Source: Crocinitomicaceae bacterium
GTDB taxonomy: Bacteria > Bacteroidota > Bacteroidia > Flavobacteriales_D > Crocinitomicaceae
Reading direction: 5' to 3'
Length of the DNA: 64,000 bases
Assembly (NCBI GenBank): GCA_028689775.1
Contig: JAQVCM010000006.1
Span: 1-64,000 of the forward strand
Part shown: piece by piece, positions 35,655 to 45,780 of the stretch
Layout of the letters: the number at the start of each line of letters is the position of its first letter
Position numbering within the stretch: position 1 is the first letter of the stretch
Translations under genes and position numbers: made by a program
Notes under the pieces: model-generated
What the model saw: only the letters and a program-made list of their open reading frames with translations
What the model was told of the DNA's origin: nothing
The model's database searches: none

Positions 35655-37904
35655 ATGAAATTTTTCATCTCCTTCATCCTCCTATTTCAGGTTTTTACAA
35701 CGGTTTCCGCGCAAGGCGTAAGCAATTTAACTGCCGAAGAAAAAGCATATTTCTTTCACATTGTTCGTAAAAGCCCCATTTTAGAACATAATATAGGTCG
35801 CTATTTTGAATACAATGGTCCAGACATTCGTTTCTCCAACAAAAAAATAAATTACGATTCCCTAGAAATCATCATCATCAATCAACCCGATTTGTTATTC
35901 ATTCGCACCTCTGAAATAGCAAAATCTCCCAAAGGTTTGTTGGCAGAAGCAGCGAATAAAATGGCCATTTGGGAATTGAATAAAACCCTACTAGCAAAAA
36001 GATTGGGTGACAAAGAATTGGAAATGTACCAAACTCAATACGAGATTTTTGAAGAGATTTTGATTGAAAAGATTCCCATGAATGCGTTCAAATACGAAGG
36101 AGGAAAACGTGTTCCACATCCAAAATTGGACAATGTATTGAATCCAAGTTTGAGTTTTTCGGATAAAAAAACCTTAGTCGGGACATTTAGTTTCCTAGAC
36201 TTGAATGATCAACTAGCTACTTTGGAAGCCATCAATGCAAGCATCAATAAATACGTTGAAATTCGCGCTGCTTATTTTTACCGCGCACTGGGCGGAGAAG
36301 CGAAGCTTTTTAAAAATGTATTGGTAGCAGCCGGCGATGGAAGTTCTACATCTGGATTACTCGAAGAAAGAGAAAAAGACGAAAAAGGAAGATGGAACAA
36401 AGGACTTCCGAAAGCAGTTGGTTTATTTCCGTATCAAATGAGAATTGAACCTGCTACCAAATCAACAAAAGCACTTATTGAACCGTTGCGAATTACAGCA
36501 AATGACTTTTACACCGTTGGAAACCATAAAATCACGAACATTCACATGGATGTTTGGGGCTATAATGCAGAAAAACAAACCACCGTTGTGATTGAAAAAA
36601 ACGGCTTGGCATATCCACTTTTTGGATCGGGAGAAACGCGTTTTCTTTCACCAGATTCTGCTTTTGGGAAAGGCGCTACTTTTGCGAGTGTCATCAACGA
36701 ATTAAAATCAAAAATCAGCAAACTGGATGAAATGATTTTCGGTAAAAGAGGTTTTGATTACTGGATTGAATACCAAGAAAAAAGAAAACAAGAACAACTT
36801 TTGAAAATTGACCAAAACAGTGAAAACATTTCATACTTAAGATCTGGACAGATTACAACCAGTAAAAAAAGCAAGAAAGTTGGTCACGACATGGTTGTTG
36901 ACAAAACCAAATCTGGTAAGAAAGCTCGAAAAGTGCGGCAAGAATCATTGGTTCAACAATATGCCCATTTGGAAGCCATAAAAAAGAAAATTGAACAACT
37001 GAAAAAAGACAAATTGGAAGCGATTGATTTACAGGCACAATACCAACGAAAACTCGACACATATCTGACAGCTTTCGGTAGAAATTGGGCGACATTTACG
37101 CAGAAAAATGGCTTGTTCACCTTTCAAGATTCAACCACTTTTGATTTGTTAACCCAAGAATTTCAATTTCCAGCAAAAGAAAATTCGGAAGCTTTTGAAA
37201 TTCGATTGATTGCCATTCCATACAGTTCCGTCTCCAATCAAGCAGATGAAGTGATGTTGCACATCAACGTACTCGATGCACTTCCTGATTACGATGCCCG
37301 TTTACAACTGAACATTGAAGATGAATTTGCTTCCGATCAATGGGAACTGAAACGTGCCTTATTAACAGAAGCTGACAGTGTGGCTGTTCGTCAATTCTTT
37401 GAAGCTTTGTTGGATAAAAAACTCACGTTCAAAACCATTGCGAGAGGTCACGGACTGGGGAAATGGAACGGAGCAAAAGTGGTGAAAGATAATGAGTCCA
37501 AAGAAATGGATAGCTATCCAACAGCTACAGCTGAAAATAGCGGGAAATACGACAGCACCTTTGTTCGCTTGAGAAAAACGGAAGTATTGATCAATTTGAA
37601 TCGTTCGATTACCTTGGAAGTCAATTCCTATACAGATCCTGTAAAAAGTAACATCAACATCACAGAACCAGCGATTTTAGACCAGATTAAAAAGTATCAG
37701 TTGACCAAGAATCAGATTTTAAGTGCCTATCGAAGTGCGGAAGTTTTACTCAAATTACGAGATGAAATGAATGTACTAGCTGGTGAATATTTTGATCGCA
37801 CCAATGCAAAAACAATCATCGACCGCTTGAATACTGAAGTCAACAACACCAAGATTACGGTTGGTCCAGCTTCATTCAAAATCAATCAGCTGATCAAAAG
37901 ATAA
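35655..37904 (+). CDS. Large secreted protein of unknown function
   Basis: The 749-residue protein has a signal peptide (FISFILLFQVFTTVSAQG). I do not recognise any domain. It contains helical segments, a Lys-rich region (about 400-470, with KKKIEQLKKDK) that looks coiled-coil, and a C-terminal part with beta strands. There is no T9SS tail or lipobox, so it is probably periplasmic. It converges on the RecD-like gene with a 9-bp gap. Confidence 0.7.
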   Translation: MKFFISFILLFQVFTTVSAQGVSNLTAEEKAYFFHIVRKSPILEHNIGRYFEYNGPDIRFSNKKINYDSLEIIIINQPDLLFIRTSEIAKSPKGLLAEAANKMAIWELNKTLLAKRLGDKELEMYQTQYEIFEEILIEKIPMNAFKYEGGKRVPHPKLDNVLNPSLSFSDKKTLVGTFSFLDLNDQLATLEAINASINKYVEIRAAYFYRALGGEAKLFKNVLVAAGDGSSTSGLLEEREKDEKGRWNKGLPKAVGLFPYQMRIEPATKSTKALIEPLRITANDFYTVGNHKITNIHMDVWGYNAEKQTTVVIEKNGLAYPLFGSGETRFLSPDSAFGKGATFASVINELKSKISKLDEMIFGKRGFDYWIEYQEKRKQEQLLKIDQNSENISYLRSGQITTSKKSKKVGHDMVVDKTKSGKKARKVRQESLVQQYAHLEAIKKKIEQLKKDKLEAIDLQAQYQRKLDTYLTAFGRNWATFTQKNGLFTFQDSTTFDLLTQEFQFPAKENSEAFEIRLIAIPYSSVSNQADEVMLHINVLDALPDYDARLQLNIEDEFASDQWELKRALLTEADSVAVRQFFEALLDKKLTFKTIARGHGLGKWNGAKVVKDNESKEMDSYPTATAENSGKYDSTFVRLRKTEVLINLNRSITLEVNSYTDPVKSNINITEPAILDQIKKYQLTKNQILSAYRSAEVLLKLRDEMNVLAGEYFDRTNAKTIIDRLNTEVNNTKITVGPASFKINQLIKR

Positions 37905-37913
37905 GGATTGAAA

Positions 37914-39356
37914 TTATATTTCTTCGGCAAAAAAATGTTTGTCGAAGTTGACCAAATGCAGACGTTCTGAAGCACGTGTAAAACCGGTGTACAACCATCT
38001 GAAAAATGATTTATCCAATAAGTCTTCCGTCAGATAACCGTGATCTAAAAACACAGATGCCCATTGTCCGCCTTGCGATTTGTGGCAGGTGATGGCATAC
38101 GCAAACTTCACTTGCAAAGCATTGAAATAAGGATCTTTCATTATTCGCTCGTAGCGTTTGCGTTTGTTTCCTTCGAATAAATATTCCGCTTCAATGGCAA
38201 AAAACAATGCTTTCAGTTGATCGCGAGAAAGACTCGGAGAATCAGATGTCAACGTATCTACCAGAAGCATCACTTCAAACGAACCTTCTTGTGGATAATC
38301 GATCATTTCTACTTGCGCTTTGGCAAAATTGAAACCATACATCTCGATGCGTTTGGTGATCCGTTTCACTTTCAAGATTTCTCCATTGGCAATGAATCCT
38401 GCGGCAGACTCCTCGCCGAGCCAGAAATAATTATTTTTCACCACCATCAATACATCTCCACCACACAAATCTTCTTCAAACCATAGAATTCGATTTCGAA
38501 TTTGCTGGTTATATTGATTTGCTCGCTTGTTGGAACGCGTAATTACAATGGTTTCCTCCGATCCAAAATTTGAATAAGAAGACTCCAACGCATCTTGCAA
38601 GTCATTTCCAAGGATTGAAACCAAATCTGGTTTTCCTGTCAATTGAATGGAAGGATAACTTTTTTCTGCAGCACTTCTCAAAAGCGTTGCATTCAACAAA
38701 ATATCAGAATCTTCGGATTGACGAAGCACTTTGGTCAATCTAAACTCGGTTAGATTTAATTCGGAATATTCTCTTTCCAAGTATTTCAAATTCAAAGCTG
38801 GTGAAAAATCACTTCCAACGGGTGGCAACTGTCCTTCATCTCCCACAAAAATTAATTTGTTTCCTACGTTTGAAAAAACATAATTAATCAAATCTTCTAA
38901 CAAATTTCTGCCTGAAATAGAACCGTCTGCTTGCATGCTGAAATCGCCGAGCATCGATGCTTCATCGACGATAAAAACCGTGTATTTTGATAAATTTGGT
39001 GATACTGCCAAGCGAATTCCTCCACCTGCAACTGTTTCTTTCCGATAAATTCGCTTGTGGATTGTCATCGCAGGCTTGTTGGATCGCTGCGACAAAACTT
39101 TTGCGGCTCTTCCTGTTGGCGCTAATAAAACAGAGCGAATTTTGATTTCCTGCAATGCTTTTACATAAGCACCGAGTAAAGTCGTTTTTCCTGTACCTGC
39201 GTAACCCGAAAGAATAAACGTTCGATTTGCACTTAAATCATAGGTGAATTCAATCAAATTACGGATTGCAAGCAACTGATCCTCTACAGGTTCAAATCCA
39301 AACTTGTAATGAATCATTTCTGAAAAAACACGCTTTACATCTTCCAACGTACTCAT
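37914..39356 (-). CDS. RecD-like ATP-dependent DNA helicase
   Basis: The 480-residue superfamily 1 helicase has Walker A SGYAGTGKTTLLGAY, motif II VFIVDEASML, the VGDEGQLPPV motif III, and a UvrD-C-like end with YAITCHKSQGGQW and TGFTRASERL. It is a compact relative of RecD2 that lacks the long N-terminal extension; such proteins are common in Bacteroidota. The TATCTTTG box ends four bases before its ATG. Confidence 0.9.
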   Translation of the reverse strand: MSTLEDVKRVFSEMIHYKFGFEPVEDQLLAIRNLIEFTYDLSANRTFILSGYAGTGKTTLLGAYVKALQEIKIRSVLLAPTGRAAKVLSQRSNKPAMTIHKRIYRKETVAGGGIRLAVSPNLSKYTVFIVDEASMLGDFSMQADGSISGRNLLEDLINYVFSNVGNKLIFVGDEGQLPPVGSDFSPALNLKYLEREYSELNLTEFRLTKVLRQSEDSDILLNATLLRSAAEKSYPSIQLTGKPDLVSILGNDLQDALESSYSNFGSEETIVITRSNKRANQYNQQIRNRILWFEEDLCGGDVLMVVKNNYFWLGEESAAGFIANGEILKVKRITKRIEMYGFNFAKAQVEMIDYPQEGSFEVMLLVDTLTSDSPSLSRDQLKALFFAIEAEYLFEGNKRKRYERIMKDPYFNALQVKFAYAITCHKSQGGQWASVFLDHGYLTEDLLDKSFFRWLYTGFTRASERLHLVNFDKHFFAEEI

Positions 39357-39360
39357 ATTT

Positions 39361-39368
39361 CAAAGATA
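39361..39368 (-). promoter_or_regulatory. -7 promoter box for the RecD-like gene
   Basis: TATCTTTG on the minus strand, four bases before the ATG; predicts leaderless mRNA. Confidence 0.55.
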
Positions 39369-39938
39369 CATGTTATCCAAAGAAAAACAGATTAAAAAAT
39401 TAAAAACCGCTGCGCTTGACTTTCAGATATCCTAGAGCTGGCTCTAATTAGTTTTAGCGAAATAAAATTCAATTGGAATTTGGCTTTTGCCCATTTGTGT
39501 GAAGTGATGAAGCGAGAACTCAACTTTAGCCGAAATATCCTTGCTCTTATTCAAATCAGTTTTAGTGAAATAAATTAGGTCTGGAATAGCAAAATTTATT
39601 CGTTTTCAATTTGTAATAATTTGAATAACTGTTGTCCGACAAAAACTTACATAGCAAATAAAACCCATTGATAATCAATGTATTTTAGCGAATATTTTTT
39701 TTTGAAGACTACAATTGTCAAACAAAAAACTCCTCTAATTTCTTTTGAAATTTGAGGAAAGACGGGTTTGGTTGAAAGCATTTTTTTTAATTTTAGTAGA
39801 GCCGCAATGTATTGCGGCTCTACTAAACATTCGATGTACTAGCGCATCTAAAAGACCATACTGTTAAATTATACGTATTGATGAAAATAATTCAAATAGT
39901 TTATTTTCCTTTGTACTCAGATTGTAACCTTGCTATTC
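39369..39938. other. Non-coding stretch with decayed repeat and hairpins
   Basis: No gene is visible. At about 39467-39505 the string CAATTGGAATTTGGCTTTTG is a degenerate copy of the 159-bp repeat unit found at 48.9-50.2 kb (CAATTGGAATGTGGCTTTAG). A 26-bp imperfect hairpin at 39732-39757 and a perfect palindrome at 39792-39827 follow. Confidence 0.5.
39792..39827. repeat. Perfect 17-bp inverted repeat with 2-nt loop
   Basis: TTTAGTAGAGCCGCAAT (39792-39808) and its exact complement (39811-39827) are separated by GT. It can form a very stable hairpin with a GC-rich top. It lies 110 bp before the PKD-protein gene and is not followed by a clear T-run on the plus strand, so it may be a REP-like element rather than a terminator. 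Confidence 0.75.
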
Positions 39939-42900
39939 ATGAAAACAACATTATTCATTGCTTTTATAAACTTCTCTTGTTTTCTAATAGCGCAAAGTCC
40001 TAATGCCCAATTCACTGCTTCTTTTACCAACATTTGTCTTGGCGCGCCCATTCAATTTACCAATCAATCTACGGCAGGCAGTGCACCAATCGTATCTTAC
40101 AATTGGAATTTTGGAAACGGAAACGCTTCCACTGATCAAAACCCGACATACACCTATCCTGCTCCAGGAAACTACACAGTCACCTTATCTGTTCAGGCAT
40201 CAAACGGTCAAGCAGATGCAGAAGTGAAAATAGCATACATCACTGTAAATCCAATTCCAGAACCAGCATTTACAATCTCTGGAAACGGTTGTACCATTCC
40301 ATTTAGTGTTTCTTTTAATAATTCTACTCCTCATATTTCAGGACAAACCTATTTGTGGAATTTTGGGAACGGACAAACCTCAAGCAGTCAATTTCCTCCA
40401 AACCTAACGTATAGCGCGGTTGGAAACTACAATGTATCCTTGACGGTTTCGAGCTTAGGCTGTAGTAAAACCTTAACGAAACCAATGCTTGTTTCAAACT
40501 ACACGGCCGATATCATTTCTCCCGTAATCATCTGTAGAGGTCAGGCTGTAACATTTACCGATAATTCAACAGTTGGCACAACCTCTTGGCAGTGGAACGC
40601 TGGAAATGCAGGAACTTCAACGCTTCAAAATCCGACGTTCACATTTCCAACAGCGGGAACTTTTTCGGTCACCTTGAGTGTTCAAAATGCCACTTCAGGT
40701 TGCAGTGCAACAATCACCAAGCAGATTATCGTTTTACCTAAACCAACCCCCACTTTAACTGCCAATCGAACAAAAGGATGCTCTCCTTTGCAAGTCACGT
40801 TCACCAATACCTCTGCCGCTGGAACTTTTGTTTGGTATTTTGGTGATGGAACCAGTTACGTCGGACAAACACCTCCACCACATACATACACTGGAAACAG
40901 CATGTATAGTGTCAAGTTGGTTATGACCAATGCAAACGGATGTAAAGATTCCATCACTTATCCAAACCTGATTAAAATTTCTGATCCAGTTGCACAATTT
41001 TCAGCAACACCACTCAATGGTTGTTCACCTATAAATGTCAGTTTCACACAAAGTTCAACTTCTCCAGATCCCATAAATAATCCAATTACAACGTGGAAAT
41101 GGAACTTTGGCGATGGAACCACATATATTGGTCAAAATCCGCCCATTCACACGTACACAACCGGAGTTTATACCGTTAGTTTGATCGTTATTTTGCAAAG
41201 TGGTTGTTCTGATACCATTTTAAAACCGGCTTACATCAAAGTTGGAGCCATCAACAGCGTTAATTTCTCCTTTACACCTGCGGCACAATGTGCGAACAGC
41301 AACATACAGTTTACTAGTAATGCTTCCATTACGGTTCCTCACAGTGCAAACGAAGTCACGTATTCATGGAATTTTGGCGACAGTACCTTTTCCAATCTGA
41401 AAAATCCGACCCACAAATATGATGCAGATACTGGATATTTTGATGTTTCCTTATTGGTCAATTTTAGAGGTTGTAAAGATTCCATCAAAATTACGAATGC
41501 GATTTACATCAAAGCACCGATTTCTAAGTTTGTGCCCGCTCAAACTTTATATTGCAATCCTGGTTCGTTACCAGTGAACGTGGCAGTAACAGACAATTCA
41601 ATCATTGGAAAGCTGACTGACAATGTTTCAATGACATGGAAGTGGGGCGATAATTCAGTGACCAATCTTGGAAATATAGACTTGCACGATGCGGACAAAG
41701 GTTCGAGCTCACACAACTATAGTGCTTATGGAAGTTATACGATCAAACAGGTGGTTTACAACGCAACAACTGGCTGTTCTGATAGCACAACGACGCTCAT
41801 TCACATTTCGAAAACAACTGCTATTTTCTCCATCCCAAACGATTCAATATGTAAAAACAATGTTTTAAATTTTGATGGCAGTTTATCCACTTCAACGCAT
41901 CCATTTGGAACATATATTTACTACATGGGAAATGGCGCAACAAGAAGTGGTTTGGCACCGACCTATTCCTACAACATTGCTGGAACGTACGCAATTACAT
42001 TTGTTGCAACAAACAATGTGGGTTGTTCAGACACTTCTGTATTCAGTCCATTTACCGTATTACAATTACCAAAAGCACAAATTACCTCCAGTCATTCAAG
42101 TGGATGCGCTCCGCTTTTGGCAACGTACACAAATACGTCCTCAACGCAAGGAAATGGAGTACCATTAAGTTCGTTTGATTGGACGTTTTCGAATGGAGCT
42201 CCAAGTCAAACCACAACAAGTGTATCAACCAATGTCACCAACTTGTATACAACTGAAGGTAGTTTTAATGTTATTTTAACCGTGACCGATCGATTTGGCT
42301 GTGTTTCAACACCCGTACTATCCAACCTAAAAATCACAAAACCGGTAGCTAAATTTACGATGGATTCAGTGGTTTGTAACCTAGAAGATGTAACAGCCAT
42401 CAATCAAACTACCGGCTTTTATCCCATTTCTTACCAATGGACAATTGACGGCGGAACGGCAGTTACTAGCACTAATTTTAGCACTTCATTTAATGATACA
42501 CCGATCAATCATGCAACGCACACTTCACACCAAATAAAGCTGAAGGCAACCGACGGGAATGGATGCATACAAACACTTTCCAAAACGATTATCGTATCAA
42601 CGCCGTACGCAAATTTCGATTACACGATAACAGGATCCAGTGTGAATGAAAATGGAGAATTTGGATGTCCTCCTTTATTTGTCAATTTTGATGATCAATC
42701 TCAATCATACGGAAATGTAGTGTCGTGGAATTGGGATTTTGACGATAACGGAAATAGTTCAACAAATCAAAACCCGAATAACACCTTTGTTTTTCCAGGA
42801 AGCTACAGCACAACGCTCACCATTACAGACGAATATGGTTGCAAATCAGATACGACTGTAGTAGATTACCTCACGATTTATGGTCCAAAAGGAATTGCAA

Positions 42901-43682
42901 CTTGGATTCAATCTGTAGATAATTGTGGACAAGATGTGACTTTTAATATTACTGGATTAGAAAACGTCACCAACATTCTATGGAATACAGGCGACGGAAC
43001 TAGCTATCCCGATTCCATTACATTTATGCACTCGTTTCTTGGCGAAGGCGTTTTTTCACCAACTGTCACTTTGATTGATTTGAATGGATGCACGGTTACC
43101 TTTCCTATGGCTAAAATTACGATTGAGACGAATGCATTAACAGCTTTTTTTACCCCAAATTCAAATGAAGTAAACATTGGGAAAAGTATTTTCTACGATC
43201 AACAATCTTCCTTTACCTCCAACCCCATTATCAATTGGTTATGGAATTTCGGTAACAATGCGATTTTGAATAATAACACAGGAGTCGATATCACATACAC
43301 ACACGGAGAACCTGGTGTTTTTCCTGTTTCTTTGATTGTCACAGACATCAATGGATGCAGAGATAAATACGTCACCACAGTGACCATCAAGGCTGATTTT
43401 GAGATGCCAAATGTCTTTACTCCCAATGGCGATGGAATCAATGATGAAATTTTTATATCCGACGACATCTTCGAAAAATTTAACCTTGTGATTGTAAATC
43501 GTTGGGGAGATATCGTTTCTGAGCAAAAAAACAAAACTGGGATGGTGTTTTGGGATGGAACCAATAAAGGAAATCAGATGTGTTATGATGGCGTTTATTT
43601 TTACAACTTTGTTGGTACGTTAAAAGGAGGTAAAGTTGAGATTAAAAAAGAAGGTTTTTTCAGCTTGCTTGGTTCTAAGTAA
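39939..43682 (+). CDS. Giant PKD-repeat protein with type B T9SS sorting domain
   Basis: I start at the ATG at 39939 (1247 residues); the TTG nine bases upstream is less likely. A signal peptide (TLFIAFINFSCFLIAQS) is followed by about a dozen PKD-like domains, each with a WNFGDG-type centre and a HxY ending. The C-terminus is the gliding-motility-associated type B sorting domain (NVFTPNGDGINDEIF). This architecture fits a surface adhesin exported by T9SS. Confidence 0.92.
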   Translation: MKTTLFIAFINFSCFLIAQSPNAQFTASFTNICLGAPIQFTNQSTAGSAPIVSYNWNFGNGNASTDQNPTYTYPAPGNYTVTLSVQASNGQADAEVKIAYITVNPIPEPAFTISGNGCTIPFSVSFNNSTPHISGQTYLWNFGNGQTSSSQFPPNLTYSAVGNYNVSLTVSSLGCSKTLTKPMLVSNYTADIISPVIICRGQAVTFTDNSTVGTTSWQWNAGNAGTSTLQNPTFTFPTAGTFSVTLSVQNATSGCSATITKQIIVLPKPTPTLTANRTKGCSPLQVTFTNTSAAGTFVWYFGDGTSYVGQTPPPHTYTGNSMYSVKLVMTNANGCKDSITYPNLIKISDPVAQFSATPLNGCSPINVSFTQSSTSPDPINNPITTWKWNFGDGTTYIGQNPPIHTYTTGVYTVSLIVILQSGCSDTILKPAYIKVGAINSVNFSFTPAAQCANSNIQFTSNASITVPHSANEVTYSWNFGDSTFSNLKNPTHKYDADTGYFDVSLLVNFRGCKDSIKITNAIYIKAPISKFVPAQTLYCNPGSLPVNVAVTDNSIIGKLTDNVSMTWKWGDNSVTNLGNIDLHDADKGSSSHNYSAYGSYTIKQVVYNATTGCSDSTTTLIHISKTTAIFSIPNDSICKNNVLNFDGSLSTSTHPFGTYIYYMGNGATRSGLAPTYSYNIAGTYAITFVATNNVGCSDTSVFSPFTVLQLPKAQITSSHSSGCAPLLATYTNTSSTQGNGVPLSSFDWTFSNGAPSQTTTSVSTNVTNLYTTEGSFNVILTVTDRFGCVSTPVLSNLKITKPVAKFTMDSVVCNLEDVTAINQTTGFYPISYQWTIDGGTAVTSTNFSTSFNDTPINHATHTSHQIKLKATDGNGCIQTLSKTIIVSTPYANFDYTITGSSVNENGEFGCPPLFVNFDDQSQSYGNVVSWNWDFDDNGNSSTNQNPNNTFVFPGSYSTTLTITDEYGCKSDTTVVDYLTIYGPKGIATWIQSVDNCGQDVTFNITGLENVTNILWNTGDGTSYPDSITFMHSFLGEGVFSPTVTLIDLNGCTVTFPMAKITIETNALTAFFTPNSNEVNIGKSIFYDQQSSFTSNPIINWLWNFGNNAILNNNTGVDITYTHGEPGVFPVSLIVTDINGCRDKYVTTVTIKADFEMPNVFTPNGDGINDEIFISDDIFEKFNLVIVNRWGDIVSEQKNKTGMVFWDGTNKGNQMCYDGVYFYNFVGTLKGGKVEIKKEGFFSLLGSK

Positions 43683-43853
43683 AAGAAATTGATTCACCTT
43701 TGTTTACAGAAATAGCATCGTCTCGTTAAAAAAACCAAATTCGATTGAAAAAATAAGCGCTATTTAGATGCTTAAATGACATTTTGTCAATACATTTACA
43801 ATGGTATGTTAATTGACAAACATAAAAGAACAATAAATTAAATACGTGAACGA

Positions 43854-44447
43854 ATGAAAAAAACATCTATTATTTTACTGGTAATTGGAGCTCTGATTGT
43901 GATGATGGGCTTTGGAGGCTGTAATTCTTACAACAAAATGGCAACTTCTGATGAAGGGGTAACCAAACAATGGCAACAAGTTGAAGTAGCATACCAAGCA
44001 CGTATGGATAAAACTAAAAACTTATTTGCCATCGTTGAAAAAGCTGGAAACTTTGAAAAAAGCACTTTGCAAGAAGTAATGAATGCGAGAGCTTCAGCGA
44101 CACAAGTTAAAATTGACGTGAACGATTTGACTCCAGAAAACATTGCAAAATTTGAAAAAGCTCAAAATGCATTTGGATCTTCTTTAGGTCGCTTGATGGC
44201 GGTATCTGAAAACTATCCAAACTTGAAAACTGTGGATGCTTTTAGAGATTTTCAAGCACAATATGAGGGAATGGAAAATAGAATCGCAACGGAAAGAAGA
44301 CGTTTTAATGACCAAGTTGGAACATACAATACCATGCTGAGACGTTTCCCAGGAAACATTTGGGCTGGTCTGTTTGGATTCGACAAAAGAGGTTATTTCC
44401 AAGGTGCTGAAGGTTCAGAAACTGCACCGGATATCCAGGGAATGTAA
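43854..44447 (+). CDS. lemA: LemA family protein
   Basis: The 197-residue product starts with a membrane helix ending in a cysteine (MMGFGGCNSY), so it may be a lipoprotein or simple anchor. The LemA domain follows with VTKQWQQVEVAYQARMDKTK and the long helical tail ending RFPGNIWAGLFGF. LemA is usually next to TPM-domain genes, as here, and is of unclear function. Confidence 0.93.
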   Translation: MKKTSIILLVIGALIVMMGFGGCNSYNKMATSDEGVTKQWQQVEVAYQARMDKTKNLFAIVEKAGNFEKSTLQEVMNARASATQVKIDVNDLTPENIAKFEKAQNAFGSSLGRLMAVSENYPNLKTVDAFRDFQAQYEGMENRIATERRRFNDQVGTYNTMLRRFPGNIWAGLFGFDKRGYFQGAEGSETAPDIQGM

Positions 44448-44466
44448 TTCTAAAACAATTAAAACT

Positions 44467-44901
44467 ATGCGCGCCAAAGACTTTTTTACGGAGACTGAAA
44501 AAACTGCTATTGAACAAGCAATTGCAGCTGCCGAATTGAATACTTCAGGTGAAATTCGCCTGCGAGTTGAGACAAAATGCAAGATCGACCCAAAAGTCAA
44601 AGCCATTGAGATATTTCAAAAACTAAACATGCACCGCACCGATCTTCGGAATGCGGTGCTTTTTTACCTTGCTATTGAGGATCAGAAATTCTCAATCATT
44701 GGCGACAAAGGAATCAATGAAGCGGTTCCAGGTGATTTTTGGGATTCTATTCGAGACGAAATGGTCATGCATTTCAAACAAAAACAATTCACTTTAGGAC
44801 TTTGTGCAGGCATTCAAAGAGCTGGAGAAAAATTAAAATTTCATTTTCCGTACCAAGAAGATGATAAAAATGAGTTGAGTGATGAAATTTCATTTGAATA
44901 A
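44467..44901 (+). CDS. TPM domain protein, cytoplasmic
   Basis: The 144-residue product matches the TPM domain (AAELNTSGEIRLRVE and DLRNAVLFYLAIEDQKFSI). I start at the ATG at 44467 (MRAKDFFTE); an upstream in-frame start at 44374 would overlap lemA by 74 bp. No signal peptide. It lies 19 bp behind lemA and forms a lemA-TPM-TPM unit. Confidence 0.85.
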   Translation: MRAKDFFTETEKTAIEQAIAAAELNTSGEIRLRVETKCKIDPKVKAIEIFQKLNMHRTDLRNAVLFYLAIEDQKFSIIGDKGINEAVPGDFWDSIRDEMVMHFKQKQFTLGLCAGIQRAGEKLKFHFPYQEDDKNELSDEISFE

Positions 44902-44925
44902 ATACACTGCTCAAAAATTGAAAAC

Positions 44926-45717
44926 ATGTTGAATAAATATTCTTTAATTCTAGCGGCACTTTTTTTTATTTCGAACCTCGTAGTTGGACAAAATTCTGCG
45001 ATTCCAGCACAACCAAATCCACCGCGATTAGTTAATAATTTATCCAAAGAATTTCCAAATTTCATTACCAAAGCTGAAGAAAGTCAATTGGAGCAAAAGC
45101 TTCAAAATTTCTCAAAAGAAACTTCCAATCAGATTATGATTGTAATCATCGATGACTTAGGCGGAGATGAACCTTGGAGTTTTGCGACTGAATTGGGACA
45201 AAAATGGCAAGTTGGACAAAAAGGGAAAGACAATGGAATTGTGATTCTCATCAAACCAACAGGCGGTTCAGGACAACGAAAATATCACATTGCTGTTGGT
45301 TATGGTTTAGAAGGTGCTATTCCTGATTTGACCTCCAAAAGAATACAAGATAAAGAATTAGTTCCCTACCTCGCAAGCGGTGAATTCTATCGTGGTTTAG
45401 ACCAAACAACCGATGTATTGATGGCTTTGGCCAAAGGAGAATATGATTTCAAAACGTATGCTGAAAAGGACAAAAAAGGTGAATTGGCGAAAGTACTTGT
45501 AGCGCTTTTCTTCATCATTGTATTTGTAGTAATCTTCGCTAAAAAAGGCGGCGGTGGCGGAAGAGGCGGTGACGGTTTGTGGTTTGCAACCGGCGCAATA
45601 CTTGGAAGCATGAACGGCGGACGAGGAGGCGGCGGATTTGGTGGAGGTGGCTCTGGCGGATTCGGCGGATTCGGCGGAGGAGGATTTGGAGGAGGAGGAT
45701 CTGGCGGTAGCTGGTAA
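44926..45717 (+). CDS. TPM domain protein with Gly-rich C-terminal tail
   Basis: The 263-residue protein has a signal peptide (SLILAALFFISNLVVGQ), a TPM domain (KETSNQIMIVIIDDLGG, AVGYGLEGAIPD), a membrane helix at about 187-207 (VLVALFFIIVFVVIFA) and a Gly/Ser/Phe-rich tail. The tail is very GC-rich compared with the window, which creates long spurious frames on the other strand. It is a homologue of the YgcG type and partner of LemA. Confidence 0.9.
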   Translation: MLNKYSLILAALFFISNLVVGQNSAIPAQPNPPRLVNNLSKEFPNFITKAEESQLEQKLQNFSKETSNQIMIVIIDDLGGDEPWSFATELGQKWQVGQKGKDNGIVILIKPTGGSGQRKYHIAVGYGLEGAIPDLTSKRIQDKELVPYLASGEFYRGLDQTTDVLMALAKGEYDFKTYAEKDKKGELAKVLVALFFIIVFVVIFAKKGGGGGRGGDGLWFATGAILGSMNGGRGGGGFGGGGSGGFGGFGGGGFGGGGSGGSW

Positions 45718-45780
45718 TCTTTTTTTTCAAAATTTTCAGCCATACAAACTTTTGAATAACAACAAATTAAATAGCTTATA

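Noticed and set aside
39732..39757. An imperfect hairpin as terminator
   Set aside because: The T-run is on the minus strand, where no gene is seen upstream. I only note it as a hairpin.
44374..44466. An N-terminal extension of the first TPM gene
   Set aside because: It would overlap lemA out of frame; the ATG at 44467 fits the TPM domain.
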